Shown in pieces: positions 52,128 through 60,661 of a DNA stretch of 64,000 nucleotides. The first letter of the stretch is position 1, and the number at the start of each line of letters is the position of its first letter. The DNA is from an uncultured Roseateles sp. (lineage in GTDB: Bacteria > Pseudomonadota > Gammaproteobacteria > Burkholderiales > Burkholderiaceae). Below the pieces are notes generated by a model. That model was not told the origin of the DNA and did no database searches. It saw nothing but the letters and a program-made list of their open reading frames with translations. The translations under genes and the position numbers were made by a program. The stretch covers positions 1 to 64,000 of the forward strand of contig CAMPJJ010000013.1 of NCBI GenBank assembly GCA_946886855.1, given 5' to 3'.

Positions 52128-53543
52128 TCAGGCCGGTGGGGTCCAGCCGCCGCCCAGGGCGCGGACGAGTCCGACCGTCGCCTGGTACTGCGCGGCCTGC
52201 ACCTGCAGCGCCGCGCGGCGGTTGCGCAGCTCGCTGCGGCGCGCGTCGAGCAGGTCGAGCTGGCTCACCAGCCCGTTGCGGTAGCGCGAGTCCGACAGCG
52301 CCGTCGCCCGCGTCGACGACTGCACCGCCTGCCCCTGCACGTCCGCCTGCTGCGACAAGGTCTGCAGTCCGACCAGCGAGTCCTCGACCTCGCGCAGCGC
52401 CTGCAGCAATTGCTGCCGGTAGCTGGCCATCGCGAGATCCAGGCCCGCCTTCGCCGACTCCACGCCGGCCTTGCGGCGGCCGCCGTCGAAGATCGGCAGC
52501 GACAGCAGCGCATCGACCGACCACGCGCGCGCCGACCAGCGGAACACATCGCTCAGTTCCGGCGACGCATAGCCGCCGTTCGCCGTCAGCGTCAGGCTGG
52601 GGAACCACGCGGCCTGCGCCACGCCCACCCGCGACTGCGCCGCCAGCAGGCTGCGCTGCGACGCGGCCACGTCCGGGCGACGCGCCAGCACCGTGCTCGG
52701 CAGCCCCGAGGGGATGGCCGGCAGCGGCGCGAGCGCCGTGTCTTCCGCCACCTTGAAGCCCGACGCGGGCTCGCCCAGCAGCACCGACAGCGCGTTCTCC
52801 AGCTCGGCGCGGCGGCGGTCGAGGCTGATCGCCTCGGCCTCGGTCGCGGCGACTTCCGTCTGCACGCGCGCCAGGTCCAGCTCGGCGACGTCGCCCGCCT
52901 GGTAGCGGCGCTGCGTCAGCGCCAGCGTCTCGCGGTAGGCCGCGACCGTGTCGCGCACCAGCCGGCGTTCCTGGTCGGCGAAGCGCAGCGCCAGGTAGGT
53001 CTGCGCCACGTCCGCCTGCACCATCAGCCGCGTGGACTGCAGCAGCGCTTCACGCGCCTGCGCATCCAGCGAGGCCGCGCGCGTGGCCTCCGACAGGCGG
53101 CCGGAGAGATCGACCTCCCAGCTCGCGCCCAGGCCGGCGTTGTAGAGCGTCGTGGCAGCCGGACCCTGGCCCGCCACCGTGCCGCGCGCGGCGCCGGCGC
53201 TGGCGCCGACCTGCGGCAGCCGATCCGCATTCGTGCTGCGCAGCAGCGCGCGCGCCTGCGCCAGTCGCGCCGCGGCGCCTTGCAGGTCGTTGTTGCCGAC
53301 CAGCGAGCGGCGGATCAGATCGTTCAGCGTCGCATCGCCGAACGCCAGCCACCAGTCGCCGCGCGGCTCGGCATCGGCCGGCGGGGCCACCGCCCAGCGC
53401 GCTTCGCCGACCGTCGCGGTCGCCTGCGACTTGAAGGCCGTCGGCGTCGCCGGAATGCGCGATTCGTCGATCGGCGGCGGTGTCGCGCAACCGGCCAGCA
53501 CCAGGGCCGCCAGCAGCGTCGTCGTCATCAGTTTGTTTGTCAT
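52128..53543 (-). CDS. Efflux outer-membrane factor, NodT family (OpcM/OprC-like)
   Basis: The outer-membrane channel of a tripartite RND pump, 471 residues, lipoprotein with lipobox LAALVLAGCATPPP. It has the two-fold TolC repeat with conserved GLGASWEVDLSGRLSEAT and LLSLPIFDGGRRKAGVE, and the ARRPDV segment (VLARRPDVAASQRSLLAA). It is the last gene of the llpE-adaptor-pump-OMF cluster and is followed by a strong terminator. The operon order is that of ceoAB-opcM/bpeEF-oprC, which expel chloramphenicol, fluoroquinolones and trimethoprim; substrates are inferred, not shown. Confidence 0.93.
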   Translation of the reverse strand: MTNKLMTTTLLAALVLAGCATPPPIDESRIPATPTAFKSQATATVGEARWAVAPPADAEPRGDWWLAFGDATLNDLIRRSLVGNNDLQGAAARLAQARALLRSTNADRLPQVGASAGAARGTVAGQGPAATTLYNAGLGASWEVDLSGRLSEATRAASLDAQAREALLQSTRLMVQADVAQTYLALRFADQERRLVRDTVAAYRETLALTQRRYQAGDVAELDLARVQTEVAATEAEAISLDRRRAELENALSVLLGEPASGFKVAEDTALAPLPAIPSGLPSTVLARRPDVAASQRSLLAAQSRVGVAQAAWFPSLTLTANGGYASPELSDVFRWSARAWSVDALLSLPIFDGGRRKAGVESAKAGLDLAMASYRQQLLQALREVEDSLVGLQTLSQQADVQGQAVQSSTRATALSDSRYRNGLVSQLDLLDARRSELRNRRAALQVQAAQYQATVGLVRALGGGWTPPA

Positions 53544-53643
53544 GGCATCACTCCTTGGAGCCTCACAGAGCCGCGGAGGGCCCTGCCGGCCCCGGAGCCC
53601 GCCTTGCGGCGGAGCTCCAGGTGTCGTGGATCAGGATGGCGAG

Positions 53644-56600
53644 TTACTCGTGCTCGTGGCGCGGCGCGGCGGGATGCGGACGGGCGTTGCCGCCCGCGCC
53701 GAAATCGTGGCCCTCGCCCTGCGCGGGCTGCACGAAGGCCTCGACGTCATGCGGCACCTCGCCGTGCTGCTTGAGCGGCCGGTTGCCGGTCAGGCGGCGC
53801 ACCACCACGTAGAACACCGGCGTCAGGAACAGGCCGAAGGCCGTCACGCCGATCATCCCGGCGAACACCGCCACGCCCATCGCGTTGCGCATCTCGGCGC
53901 CCGCGCCCGTGGCCAGCACCAGCGGCAGCACGCCCATCACGAACGCCATCGACGTCATCAGGATCGGACGCAGACGCAGCCGGCTGGCCTCGATGGCCGC
54001 CTGCAGCGGCGTCCTGCCGGCGAATTCCAGCTCCCGGGCGAACTCCACGATCAGGATCGCGTTCTTCGCCGACAAGCCCACCAGCACGATCAAGCCGATC
54101 TGCGTGAAGACGTTGTTGTCCCCGTGGCTCAGCCACACGCCGGTCATCGCCGCCATCAGCCCCATCGGCACGATCAGGATGATCGCCACCGGCAGCGACA
54201 GGCTCTCGTACTGCGCGGCCAGCACCAGGAAGACCAGCAGGATGGCGAGCGGGAAGACCCACACGCCGGAGTTGCCGGCCAGGATCTCCTGGTAGGTCAG
54301 CTCGGTCCACTCGTAGCTGATGCCCGGGGGCAGCGTCTCCGCGGCGATGCGCGCGACCGCGTCCTGCGCCTGGCCGGTCGAGTAGCCGGGCGCCGCGCCG
54401 CCGTTGATGTCGGCCGACAGGAAGCCGTTGTAGCGCATCGCGCGTTCCGGACCGAAGCTCGGCTCGACCTTCATCAGCGCCGACAGCGGCACCATCTCGC
54501 CCGAGGCCGAGCGCACCTTCAGCAGGCCCACGTCCTCGGCGCGGGCACGGTAGGCGGCATCCGCCTGCACGCGGACCGTGTAGGTGCGGCCGAACTTGTT
54601 GAAGTCGTTGACGTACAGCGAGCCCAGGTAGATCTGCATCGTGTCGAACACGTCCGTCACCGCCACGCCCAGCTGGCGCGCCTTGGTGCGGTCCAGGTTC
54701 GCGTACAGCTGCGGCACGTTGACCTGGTAGCTGCTGAACAGACCCGCCAGTTCCGGCGCCTTCTGCGCCTTGGCCATGAAGGCCTTCACCGCCTGGTCGA
54801 GCGCCTCGTAGCCGAGGCCGCCGCGGTCTTCGAGCTGGAACTTGAAGCCGCCCGTGGTGCCCAGACCCTGCACCGGCGGGGGCGGGAACATCACGACGAA
54901 GGCGTCCTGCAGCTGACCGAAGTCGGCGTTCATCTTGGCGGCGATCTCGCCGGCCGACAGGCCCTTGCCGGTGCGCTCGTCGAAGGACTTCAGCGACGCG
55001 AACACGATGCCCGAGTTGGAGCTGTTGGTGAAGCCGTTGATCGACAGGCCCGGGAAGGAGATGGCGTGCTCCACGCCCGGCGTCTTCATCGCGATCTCGC
55101 TCATGCGGCGGATCACGTCCTCCGTGCGGTCCAGCGTGGCGCCGTCCGGCAGCTGCGCGAAGCCGATCAGGTACTGCTTGTCCTGCCCCGGCACGAAGCC
55201 GCTCGGCACCGCCTTGAACAGGCCCACCGTCAGGCCCAGCAGGCCGGCGTAGATGAGCAGCATGATCACCTTGCGCGAGATCGCCTTCGTCACGCCGCCG
55301 CTGTAGGCCTTGGCGCCGCGGTTGAACAGCCGGTTGAAACCGCCGAAGAAGCGGCCCAGCACCTTGTCCATCGCGCGGGTCAGCCAGTCCTTGGGCGCGT
55401 CGTGGCCCTTGAGCAGCATCGCGGCCAGCGCGGGCGACAGCGTCAGCGAGTTGACCGCCGAGATCACCGTCGACATCGCGATCGTCAGCGCGAACTGCTT
55501 GTAGAACTGACCCGTCAGGCCGGTGATGAAGGCCAGCGGCACGAACACCGCGACCAGCACCAGCGCGATCGCGATGATGGGGCCCGACACTTCGCGCATC
55601 GCGCGGTAGGTCGCCTCACGCGGACTCAGGCCCGCCTCGATGTTGCGCTCGACGTTCTCCACGACCACGATCGCGTCGTCCACCACGATGCCGATCGCCA
55701 GCACGAGGCCGAACAGCGACAGCGCGTTGATCGAGAAGCCGAAGAGATGCATCACCGCGAAGGTGCCGATGATGGACACCGGCACCGCCAGCAGCGGGAT
55801 GATGGACGCGCGCCAGGTCTGCAGGAACAGGATCACGACCAGCACGACCAGCGCCACCGCTTCGAGCAGCGTGTGGACGACGGACTCGATGGACGCCCGC
55901 ACGAACTGCGTCGGGTCGTAGACGATGGAGTAGTCCACGCCTTCGGGCATGGCCTTCTTCAGCTCGGCCATCGTGGCGCGCACGTTGTTCGAGATCTCGA
56001 TCGCGTTCGAGCCCGGGGCCTGGAAGATCGGGATCGCCACCGCGGACTTGTTGTCCAGCAGCGAGCGCAGCGCGTATTCGGCGGCGCCCAGCTCGATGCG
56101 GCCCAGGTCGCGCAGACGCGTCACCTGGCCGTTGGCACCGGACTTGACGATGATGTCGCCGAATTCCTGCTCGTTGTTCAGACGGCCTTGCGCGTTGATC
56201 GGCAGCTGCAGGTCGATGCCCTGCAGGCCGGGCGAAGCGCCGACCACACCGGCGGCGGCCTGCACGTTCTGCTCGCGGATCGCCTGGACGACGTCGCTGG
56301 CCGACAGGCCGTGCTCGGCGACCTTCTGCGGGTCCAGCCAGACGCGCATCGAGTAGTCGCCGGAACCGAAGAGCTGCACCTGACCCACGCCCTGGATACG
56401 CGCCAGGCGGTCCTTGACGTTCAGCACCGCGTAGTTGCGGAGGTAGGTCATGTCGTAGCGGTCGTTGGGCGACAGCAAGTGCACGACCATGGTCAGGTCG
56501 GGGCTGCTCTTGACCGTGGTCAGACCGAGCCGGCGGACCTCCTCGGGCAGGCGCGGCTCGGCCTGCGAGACGCGGTTCTGCACCAGCTGCTGGGCCTTGT

Positions 56601-56907
56601 CCGGGTCGGTGCCCAGCTTGAAGGTGACCGTCAGCGTCATCAGGCCGTCGGTGGTCGCCTGGCTGCCCATGTAGAGCATGCCTTCGACGCCGTTGATCGA
56701 TTCCTCGAGCGGCGTGGCCACCGCTTCCGCGATGACCTTGGGGTTGGCGCCGGGGTACTGCGCGCGGACGACCACCTGCGGCGGCACGACTTCCGGGTAT
56801 TCCGAGATCGGCAGCACGCGCACGGCGAGCAGCCCGGAGACGAAGATCAGCACCGACAGCACGCCCGCGAAGATCGGGCGGTCGATGAAGAATTTGGAGA
56901 GATTCAT
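53644..56907 (-). CDS. RND multidrug efflux pump, HAE1 family (CeoB/BpeF-like)
   Basis: The 1087-residue inner-membrane pump takes up protons to expel drugs. The typical start MNLSKFFIDRPIFAGVLSVLIFVSGLLAVRVLPISEYPEV is present (two parts), as are the proton-relay Asp pair of TM4 (GLVLAIGIVVDDAIVVVENV) and NGFTNSSNSGIVFASL in the porter domain. Residue count is slightly above MexB/AcrB (1046-1049) because of a C-terminal tail that includes ARPHPAAPRHEHE, which ends in a histidine-rich stretch. It lies between the adaptor and OMF genes. Confidence 0.96.
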   Translation of the reverse strand: MNLSKFFIDRPIFAGVLSVLIFVSGLLAVRVLPISEYPEVVPPQVVVRAQYPGANPKVIAEAVATPLEESINGVEGMLYMGSQATTDGLMTLTVTFKLGTDPDKAQQLVQNRVSQAEPRLPEEVRRLGLTTVKSSPDLTMVVHLLSPNDRYDMTYLRNYAVLNVKDRLARIQGVGQVQLFGSGDYSMRVWLDPQKVAEHGLSASDVVQAIREQNVQAAAGVVGASPGLQGIDLQLPINAQGRLNNEQEFGDIIVKSGANGQVTRLRDLGRIELGAAEYALRSLLDNKSAVAIPIFQAPGSNAIEISNNVRATMAELKKAMPEGVDYSIVYDPTQFVRASIESVVHTLLEAVALVVLVVILFLQTWRASIIPLLAVPVSIIGTFAVMHLFGFSINALSLFGLVLAIGIVVDDAIVVVENVERNIEAGLSPREATYRAMREVSGPIIAIALVLVAVFVPLAFITGLTGQFYKQFALTIAMSTVISAVNSLTLSPALAAMLLKGHDAPKDWLTRAMDKVLGRFFGGFNRLFNRGAKAYSGGVTKAISRKVIMLLIYAGLLGLTVGLFKAVPSGFVPGQDKQYLIGFAQLPDGATLDRTEDVIRRMSEIAMKTPGVEHAISFPGLSINGFTNSSNSGIVFASLKSFDERTGKGLSAGEIAAKMNADFGQLQDAFVVMFPPPPVQGLGTTGGFKFQLEDRGGLGYEALDQAVKAFMAKAQKAPELAGLFSSYQVNVPQLYANLDRTKARQLGVAVTDVFDTMQIYLGSLYVNDFNKFGRTYTVRVQADAAYRARAEDVGLLKVRSASGEMVPLSALMKVEPSFGPERAMRYNGFLSADINGGAAPGYSTGQAQDAVARIAAETLPPGISYEWTELTYQEILAGNSGVWVFPLAILLVFLVLAAQYESLSLPVAIILIVPMGLMAAMTGVWLSHGDNNVFTQIGLIVLVGLSAKNAILIVEFARELEFAGRTPLQAAIEASRLRLRPILMTSMAFVMGVLPLVLATGAGAEMRNAMGVAVFAGMIGVTAFGLFLTPVFYVVVRRLTGNRPLKQHGEVPHDVEAFVQPAQGEGHDFGAGGNARPHPAAPRHEHE

Positions 56908-56953
56908 GTCAGTCTTTCAAGTCGACTGGAGAAAACGGCAAAGGTCCCCCCGC

Positions 56954-56974
56954 GGGGCGGCGTCGCGCCGCCCC
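56954..56974. repeat. GC-rich hairpin between adaptor and pump genes
   Basis: GGGGCGGCG (56954-56962) and CGCCGCCCC (56966-56974) form a perfect 9-bp stem with a 3-base loop in the 122-bp gap. It could slow polymerase or stabilise the downstream mRNA; no T-tract follows. Confidence 0.5.
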
Positions 56975-57029
56975 GGAGGCTGTCCGTCGCCCGGCGCGGA
57001 CGGGTCCTGCCCGTCCTCCGGGATTCGGG

Positions 57030-58241
57030 TCAGGACTTGTCGGCCTTCGCTGCGCCGTCCTTGGCCTGGATTTCCGCCTTGGCGTTCATCGGGACGATGG
57101 TCGGGGCGACCAGGGCACCGGGGCGCACACGCTGCAGGCCGTTGACGACCACGCGCTCGTTGGCCTTCAGGCCCGAGGTCACGACCCGCAGGCCGTCGAC
57201 GTTGGCGCCCAGCAGGACCTCGCGGTAGCTCAGCGTGTTGTCCGCGCCGACCACCATCACGAAGCGCTTGTTCTGGTCGGTGCCGACCGCGCGCTCGTTG
57301 ACGAGCACGGCCGCGCTCTTCTTCGCCTGGCCCAGGCGGATGCGGGCGAACTGGCCCGGGATCAGCGCGCCGTCCTTGTTGTCCAGCACCGCGCGCACGC
57401 GCACCGTGCCGCTGCGGGCGTCGACCTGGTTGTCGATCAGCTGCAGCTTGCCGTTGAACGGCGTGTCCGTAGTCGCGGCCGTGCCGATCTGGACGGGGAT
57501 GCTCGACAGGTCGCCGGAGGCGATCCTGGCGTTGCCGTGCAGCTCGTTCAGCGCGCGGGCGACGGTGCCCTCGTCGGCATCGAAGCTGGCGTAGATCGGG
57601 CTGACCGACACCAGCGTCGTCAGCACCGGCGCGCCCGGGCCGGCGGCCACGAGGTTGCCCTGCGTCACTTCCAGCTTGCCGACGCGACCGGCCACCGGCG
57701 CCTTCACCTGCGTGTAGCCGAGGTTCAGCTTCGCCGACTGCAGCGCGGCCTGCGCGGCGCGCAGGTTGGCGTTGGCTTCATTGGAGGCGTTGCTGCGCTC
57801 GTCGAGCTCGCGCTGCGCGATGGCGCGCTCGCTCCACAGGCGGGTGGAGCGCTCCAGCTCGCTCTTCGAGTAGGTGACGCGGGCCTGCGCGGCCAGCACC
57901 TGCGCTTCGGCGCGGTCGACCTCGGCCTGGTAGGGCGCGGGATCGATGGTGATCAGCAGTTCGCCGGCCTTGACCAGCGCCCCCTCCCGGAAATGCACCG
58001 ACTGCACGGCGCCGGAGACGCGGGCGCGCACGTCGACGCGCTCCACGGCTTCCAGGCGGCCCGAGAACTCGTCCCACGCGGCCACTTCCTGGCTCGCGAC
58101 GGTGGCGACGGAGACGGGAATCGCCTGCGGCGCGCCCGGCGGTTGGTTGGCGACCGCCTGCTGGCTGTGCAGGCCGACGACGAGGGCGCCGACGACCGCG
58201 GCGACGGCGGTGAGCGAGGTGGCAAAGATCTTCTTGTTCAT
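57030..58241 (-). CDS. RND efflux periplasmic adaptor (membrane fusion protein)
   Basis: The 403-residue adaptor links pump and outer-membrane channel. Signal/anchor (FATSLTAVAAVVGALVVGL) lacks a lipobox Cys, so it is either exported or anchored by the helix. Features: RVSGAVQSVHFREGALVKAGELLITID (lipoyl half), a coiled-coil hairpin with YSKSELERSTRLWSERAIAQRELDERSNASNEANANL, and APVAGRVGKLEVTQGNLV (second lipoyl half). It is transcribed second in the operon, after the llpE-like gene (56 bp gap). Confidence 0.94.
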   Translation of the reverse strand: MNKKIFATSLTAVAAVVGALVVGLHSQQAVANQPPGAPQAIPVSVATVASQEVAAWDEFSGRLEAVERVDVRARVSGAVQSVHFREGALVKAGELLITIDPAPYQAEVDRAEAQVLAAQARVTYSKSELERSTRLWSERAIAQRELDERSNASNEANANLRAAQAALQSAKLNLGYTQVKAPVAGRVGKLEVTQGNLVAAGPGAPVLTTLVSVSPIYASFDADEGTVARALNELHGNARIASGDLSSIPVQIGTAATTDTPFNGKLQLIDNQVDARSGTVRVRAVLDNKDGALIPGQFARIRLGQAKKSAAVLVNERAVGTDQNKRFVMVVGADNTLSYREVLLGANVDGLRVVTSGLKANERVVVNGLQRVRPGALVAPTIVPMNAKAEIQAKDGAAKADKS

Positions 58242-58297
58242 GGTGGGTGCTCCGGTGACGGGGGTAGACGTTGGGAGTTCTTGGCGGGCTCTTGAGG

Positions 58298-59251
58298 TCA
58301 GGCGGGTTGCAGTCGGCGCTTGCCGGCCGGTGGGATCAGGGACAGGAAATCGGCCAGCTTCTGGCGCAGCGCGCTCGCCCAGGGCAGCTGGAGGGCGGAC
58401 AGCGAGGGCAGCTTCATCAGGCTGCAGGGCCAGCCGCTGGGGCCGGCGATCAGCGCCTGCTGCACGTCGACGCCGGCGCGCTTCATCGCGCGGGCGTAGG
58501 CCAGCGCCTCGTCGCGCATCGGGTCGTCCTCGGCGCTGACGACCAGCGCCGGCACCAGGCCCGACAGGCGGCCGGTGTTGGCCGGCGCGGCGTAGGGGTG
58601 GTCGCCGTCCTCGCATTCGCCGAGGTAGGCGCGCCAGCCGTGCATCCAGCGGCACTCGCCGTAGCCGGCGTCGGCCTGGCGCAGCGAGGCGGTGCCCATG
58701 CAGGGGTTGAGCATCGGCCCGATCAGGATCTGGCCGGACAGCTTGCGGTGGCCCTGGTCGCGCGCCATCAGGGCCAGCGCGGCGGCGAGGTTGCCGCCCG
58801 CCTCTTCGCCGGCGACCAGCAGCGGCGCGCCCTTGCCGGAGAACCGGGTCCGCGCCTTGTGCAGGCTGGCCAGCAGCGCGTCCAGGGTCTTCAGCGCGGT
58901 CGGGAACACGGTGGCCTCGCCGGTCGGGTAGTCGACGTCGACGACGACCGCGCCCGCGTCGGCGAGCAGCCGGGAGACCAGCTCGCCGCTGTCCAGGTCG
59001 CCGCGGGTGAACGCGCCGCCGTGCAGATGCATGACGACCGGCGCGTCCTGGCGACGCGCCGCGCCCTTGTACACGCGCACCGGCAGCACGCCGTCGCCGG
59101 CGGGCAGGAGGTCGTCGTGGCAGGAGGTCAGCGGCAGCGCATCCATGGCAGGGCCAAAGGCCTGCTCCCCGTGGGGGCAGACCGGTTCATGTTGCAATGC
59201 AGCGAAGTTTGGAGACTGGACGCCGTCCGATAAACAGGCTGGAGCGCGCAT
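58298..59251 (-). CDS. llpE: LlpE-like alpha/beta-hydrolase with degenerate active site
   Basis: A 317-residue protein (or 282 from an ATG at 59146) with the hormone-sensitive-lipase-type fold. The oxyanion loop VVMHLHGGAFTRGDLDSG is intact, but the nucleophile elbow expected as GDSAGG reads GEEAGGNLAAALALMARDQ, so the Ser is replaced. The usual catalytic His near the end (GxxHGF) is also absent (AGPSGWPCSLMKL), while the Asp loop VVSAEDDPMRDEA remains. Two of three catalytic residues are therefore missing. In Burkholderia ceo and bpe loci an llpE gene of this kind precedes the adaptor gene; its role there is unknown. Confidence 0.85.
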   Translation of the reverse strand: MRAPACLSDGVQSPNFAALQHEPVCPHGEQAFGPAMDALPLTSCHDDLLPAGDGVLPVRVYKGAARRQDAPVVMHLHGGAFTRGDLDSGELVSRLLADAGAVVVDVDYPTGEATVFPTALKTLDALLASLHKARTRFSGKGAPLLVAGEEAGGNLAAALALMARDQGHRKLSGQILIGPMLNPCMGTASLRQADAGYGECRWMHGWRAYLGECEDGDHPYAAPANTGRLSGLVPALVVSAEDDPMRDEALAYARAMKRAGVDVQQALIAGPSGWPCSLMKLPSLSALQLPWASALRQKLADFLSLIPPAGKRRLQPA

Positions 59252-59255
59252 CAGC

Positions 59256-59271
59256 GTTTCATCGACGAAAC
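59256..59271. promoter_or_regulatory. LysR-type box between llpE and the LysR gene
   Basis: GTTTCATCGACGAAAC is a near-perfect palindrome (14 of 16 positions) with a T-N11-A core, the format bound by LysR regulators. It sits in the short divergent region, so the neighbouring LysR product is the natural binder. Its position only five bases before the ATG at 59251 argues that the llpE start may be the downstream ATG at 59146. Confidence 0.5.
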
Positions 59272-59368
59272 AATCGATCGGGCAGGATGGCGACCTCGCG
59301 CGCGCGCAGACGCGCCGGGTTGTATGGACGGAGCAGTGGCGGGGATGCACCGCCGTCAGGGGTCAAGG

Positions 59369-60382
59369 ATGGACAAACTCAATGCCATGCAGGCTTTCGC
59401 GCGCGTCGTGGAAGCGGGAACCTTCACGCGGGCGGCGGAATCGCTGGACCTGCCCAAGACCGCGGTGACGCGGTTGATCCAGTCGCTGGAGGACCACCTC
59501 AAGGTCAAGCTGCTGAACCGCACGACGCGGCGGGTCAGCGTGACGCCGGACGGTGCCGCGTATTACGAGCGGGTGACGCGGCTGCTGTCGGACATCGAGG
59601 AACTCGAGGGCTCGGTGTCGCATGCGCGCGCGGCGCCGAAGGGGCGCATCCGCGTGGATGTCGCCTCGAGTGTGGCGCGCCTGCTGCTGATTCCCGCACT
59701 TCCGGAGTTCTATGCAAGACATCCGGACATCCAGATCGACCTCGGCGTGTCGGACCGGCCGGTGGACCTGATCGGCGACAGCGTCGACTGCGTCGTGCGC
59801 GGCGGCGAGATCACCGACCAGTCGCTGGTCGCGCGCCGCATCGGCGACTGGGGTTACGGCTGCTGCGCGTCGCCGGCCTACATCCAGCAGCACGGCCTGC
59901 CGCAGCATCCGCTGGACCTGGAGTCCGACCAGCATCACGTGGTCAGCTATTTCTCGACGCGCACCGGCAAGCGTTTCCCGTTCGACTACAGCAAGAACGG
60001 CCAGCGCTACGAGATCTACGGCCACTACAAGGTCTCGGTCAACGACGGCAACGCCTACATGACCGCGGGCCTGACGGGGCTGGGCGTGATCCAGGCGCCC
60101 TACTTCATGATCAAGCCGCACATCGACGCGGGCGAGCTGGTGCCTTTCCTGTGCGACTGGGAATCGGACCCGCTGCCGCTGTACGTCGTGTACCCGCCGA
60201 ACCGGCACCTGAGCACCAAGCTGCGCGTGTTCGTCGACTGGATCGCGGAGTTGTTCGAGCGCCATTCGCAATGGCAGAAGCAGCTGGTCGCGAGCTGCGA
60301 GGCCAAGCGCACCGAGTCGGACGCGGCATACATCCCGCTGCAGGCGAACGGGACGAAGCAGGCGGTGCTGAGCGCGGCGTGA
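59369..60382 (+). CDS. LysR-family regulator (CeoR/BpeT-like)
   Basis: The 337-residue LysR-type regulator has the N-terminal HTH (MQAFARVVEAGTFTRAAESL, then LNRTTRRVSVTPDGAAYYERV) and a substrate-binding domain (IRVDVASSVARLLLIPALPEFYARHPDIQIDLGV). It is divergent from the llpE-RND operon, just like CeoR or BpeT, so it most probably activates that pump in response to an aromatic inducer such as salicylate; the inducer is inference by analogy. ATG 59369 (MDKLNAM) begins the conserved helix. Confidence 0.93.
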   Translation: MDKLNAMQAFARVVEAGTFTRAAESLDLPKTAVTRLIQSLEDHLKVKLLNRTTRRVSVTPDGAAYYERVTRLLSDIEELEGSVSHARAAPKGRIRVDVASSVARLLLIPALPEFYARHPDIQIDLGVSDRPVDLIGDSVDCVVRGGEITDQSLVARRIGDWGYGCCASPAYIQQHGLPQHPLDLESDQHHVVSYFSTRTGKRFPFDYSKNGQRYEIYGHYKVSVNDGNAYMTAGLTGLGVIQAPYFMIKPHIDAGELVPFLCDWESDPLPLYVVYPPNRHLSTKLRVFVDWIAELFERHSQWQKQLVASCEAKRTESDAAYIPLQANGTKQAVLSAA

Positions 60383-60406
60383 GGCGTCCCACCCCCGTGA
60401 GGGTGC

Positions 60407-60436
60407 TTGAGCGGCGTCGCGGCCCGCGCCCATAAT
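60407..60436 (+). promoter_or_regulatory. Candidate sigma-70 promoter of the retron locus
   Basis: TTGAGC (60407-60412) and CATAAT (60431-60436) are spaced by 18 bp, close to consensus and the only convincing promoter in the gap between the LysR gene and the reverse transcriptase gene. Predicted start of transcription is near 60443, so the whole 60443-60660 leader would be transcribed. Confidence 0.5.
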
Positions 60437-60442
60437 CGCCGC

Positions 60443-60645
60443 CGACCTCCGGTCGCCGCCAAGCCTTCGGAAGCGTTCGCGCCTCCGGCCGCGGGGGTTC
60501 CCCGCGGCGATTTCCACAGTCAGTCATCCGGCGCCGATACTCCACCGCGCTGCCGCGCGGAGCTGTATCCGCAGGACCCGTCAGTTGGCGGCGCATCCGG
60601 GGGTCACCTCTTGCCTCCCCGCCGCCGCCATGGCGGCGTCGACAA
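60443..60645 (+). ncRNA. Candidate retron msr-msd RNA
   Basis: This 200-base leader before a retron-type RT should hold the msr/msd template. It is densely structured. Hairpin 1: GCCGCGGGG/CCCCGCGGC (60488-60496 and 60500-60508). Hairpin 2: GATAC...GTATC (60536-60540 and 60565-60569) enclosing CCGCGC/GCGCGG (60545-60550 and 60555-60560). A possible a1/a2 end pairing is CGCCGCCA (60454-60461) with TGGCGGCG (60631-60638), and an AAGC with a branching-G candidate at 60463 follows a1 directly. The a2 arm can also fold on itself (CGCCGCCATGGCGGCG). Boundaries are predictions. Confidence 0.45.
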
Positions 60646-60661
60646 GGACCGCCCGCCGCCG

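Noticed and set aside
53152..57228. Very long plus-strand frame opposite the efflux genes
   Set aside because: Mirror of the RND pump and OMF genes, Arg/His/Gln-rich with no domain; the minus-strand products have all RND motifs.
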